This document shows, piece after piece, positions 63,409-64,000 of a DNA stretch of 64,000 nucleotides. Each line of letters starts with the position of its first letter. Position 1 is the stretch's first letter. Position numbers and translations under genes: made by a program. The notes beneath the pieces are model-generated. The model did no database searches. It had not been told where the DNA came from and was given only the letters and a program-made list of their open reading frames with translations. The DNA lies in the NCBI RefSeq assembly GCF_014805625.2, contig NW_023998433.1:5811798-5875797 (forward strand), read 5' to 3'. The DNA comes from Glossina fuscipes. Lineage: Eukaryota; Arthropoda; Insecta; Diptera; Glossinidae.

Positions 63409-64000
63409 ATGCATACATTGGGCAAGTAATTGATAAACGTTGCGAAGCTTTATTTGTACATTTTGTTAGATTGAAAGCCTTCTTCTCAACATATTATTTC
63501 GCCTTCTTTCAGTTTCTAACATTCGTTTTTCTTTCAGTGTCTAACATTACTCTTTTAAATAAATATATTCAAAAGATGACTTCATATATTAAATTTATCT
63601 TTGCATCTATAGCATTCGGAAATATGTGTTATTAGCCCTTTACTTAGTTATGCTGTTCATCAGTATAAACATTATAAACAGTATAAATTAAGCAAGATAC
63701 TCTCTATATGTTCCACCGATTAGATATGGGTAAACAGGTATTATAGTGATCATACGCAAAGATATCTGAAATAGCTAAAGCATTGTTTGATTGGCATGTG
63801 TCTGGAATGAATCAAGACACGAAGATTTTATACCTTAATTTAAGTTATTGTAGGGCGTCCAAAGTTCAACCTTAACAAAATTTTTCACTGGAAGATATTT
63901 TTTTTTCGCGGTTATTAATTAAGTATTTTTTTTTATTGCATTTTCTTTTTTAAATTTCTTTAACACTAGCTCGGTTTAGTTTGTATCTCATAAAAGTATT
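63409..64000. other. AT-rich non-coding stretch
   Basis: Nothing recognisable before the window ends. Confidence 0.55.

Noticed and set aside
1..64000. CRISPR array, bacterial operons or ribosomal RNA
   Set aside because: No regularly spaced repeats, no Shine-Dalgarno-led ORF series and no rRNA-like conserved sequence; the window is clearly eukaryotic repeat-rich DNA.

Overview
The window is about two-thirds A+T and shows no intact host protein-coding gene. It is animal nuclear DNA and most likely comes from a higher fly. The evidence is the combination of decayed mauritiana-type and irritans-type mariner elements, a jockey-like LINE, R1-like reverse transcriptase debris, and a dispersed repeat with a CATGTCCGTCTGTCCGTCTG-like core common in fly introns and intergenic DNA. 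A tephritid-like fly is a reasonable guess, but that is inference. The long ORFs are nearly all low-complexity products of poly-T and TA tracts. The window therefore reads as a gene desert or a very large intron.

Layout: 40-470 is a mariner-like remnant. 765-10480 holds copies of a dispersed repeat superfamily (subfamilies A and B) and one candidate micro-exon at 7080-7128. 11269 and 16766 start the first two copies of a tRNA-like SINE. 17965-18600 is an internally deleted mariner. 21911-24382 is the best preserved element, a 5'-truncated LINE on the plus strand with recognisable endonuclease and reverse transcriptase. An irritans-type mariner fragment abuts it at 24540-24784. 27966-33060 holds two minus-strand B repeats and another mariner. 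34571-37310 is a nest of SINE, B-repeat and mariner pieces that includes a SINE with a 14-bp target-site duplication. 38945-42910 holds further B and A repeats. 44560-46680 contains two eroded LINE pieces. 50122-52075 holds a SINE and a tandem pair of A repeats. 57215-57720 is an R1-like reverse transcriptase remnant. 60262-60914 is a mariner with an internal deletion and a recognisable terminal inverted repeat. 63271-63408 is a 5'-truncated SINE.

The elements relate to one another as follows. No autonomous element in the window is intact. The SINE and the A/B repeats are non-autonomous and must have been mobilised by machinery encoded elsewhere. The SINE shows target-site duplications, as expected for a LINE-driven mechanism. 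The A and B repeats end in a short imperfect inverted repeat followed by a shared ATAnnnTTCTTRCTTGT tail. The most interesting items are the six-copy SINE family, the shared end structure of A and B, and the possible micro-exon.
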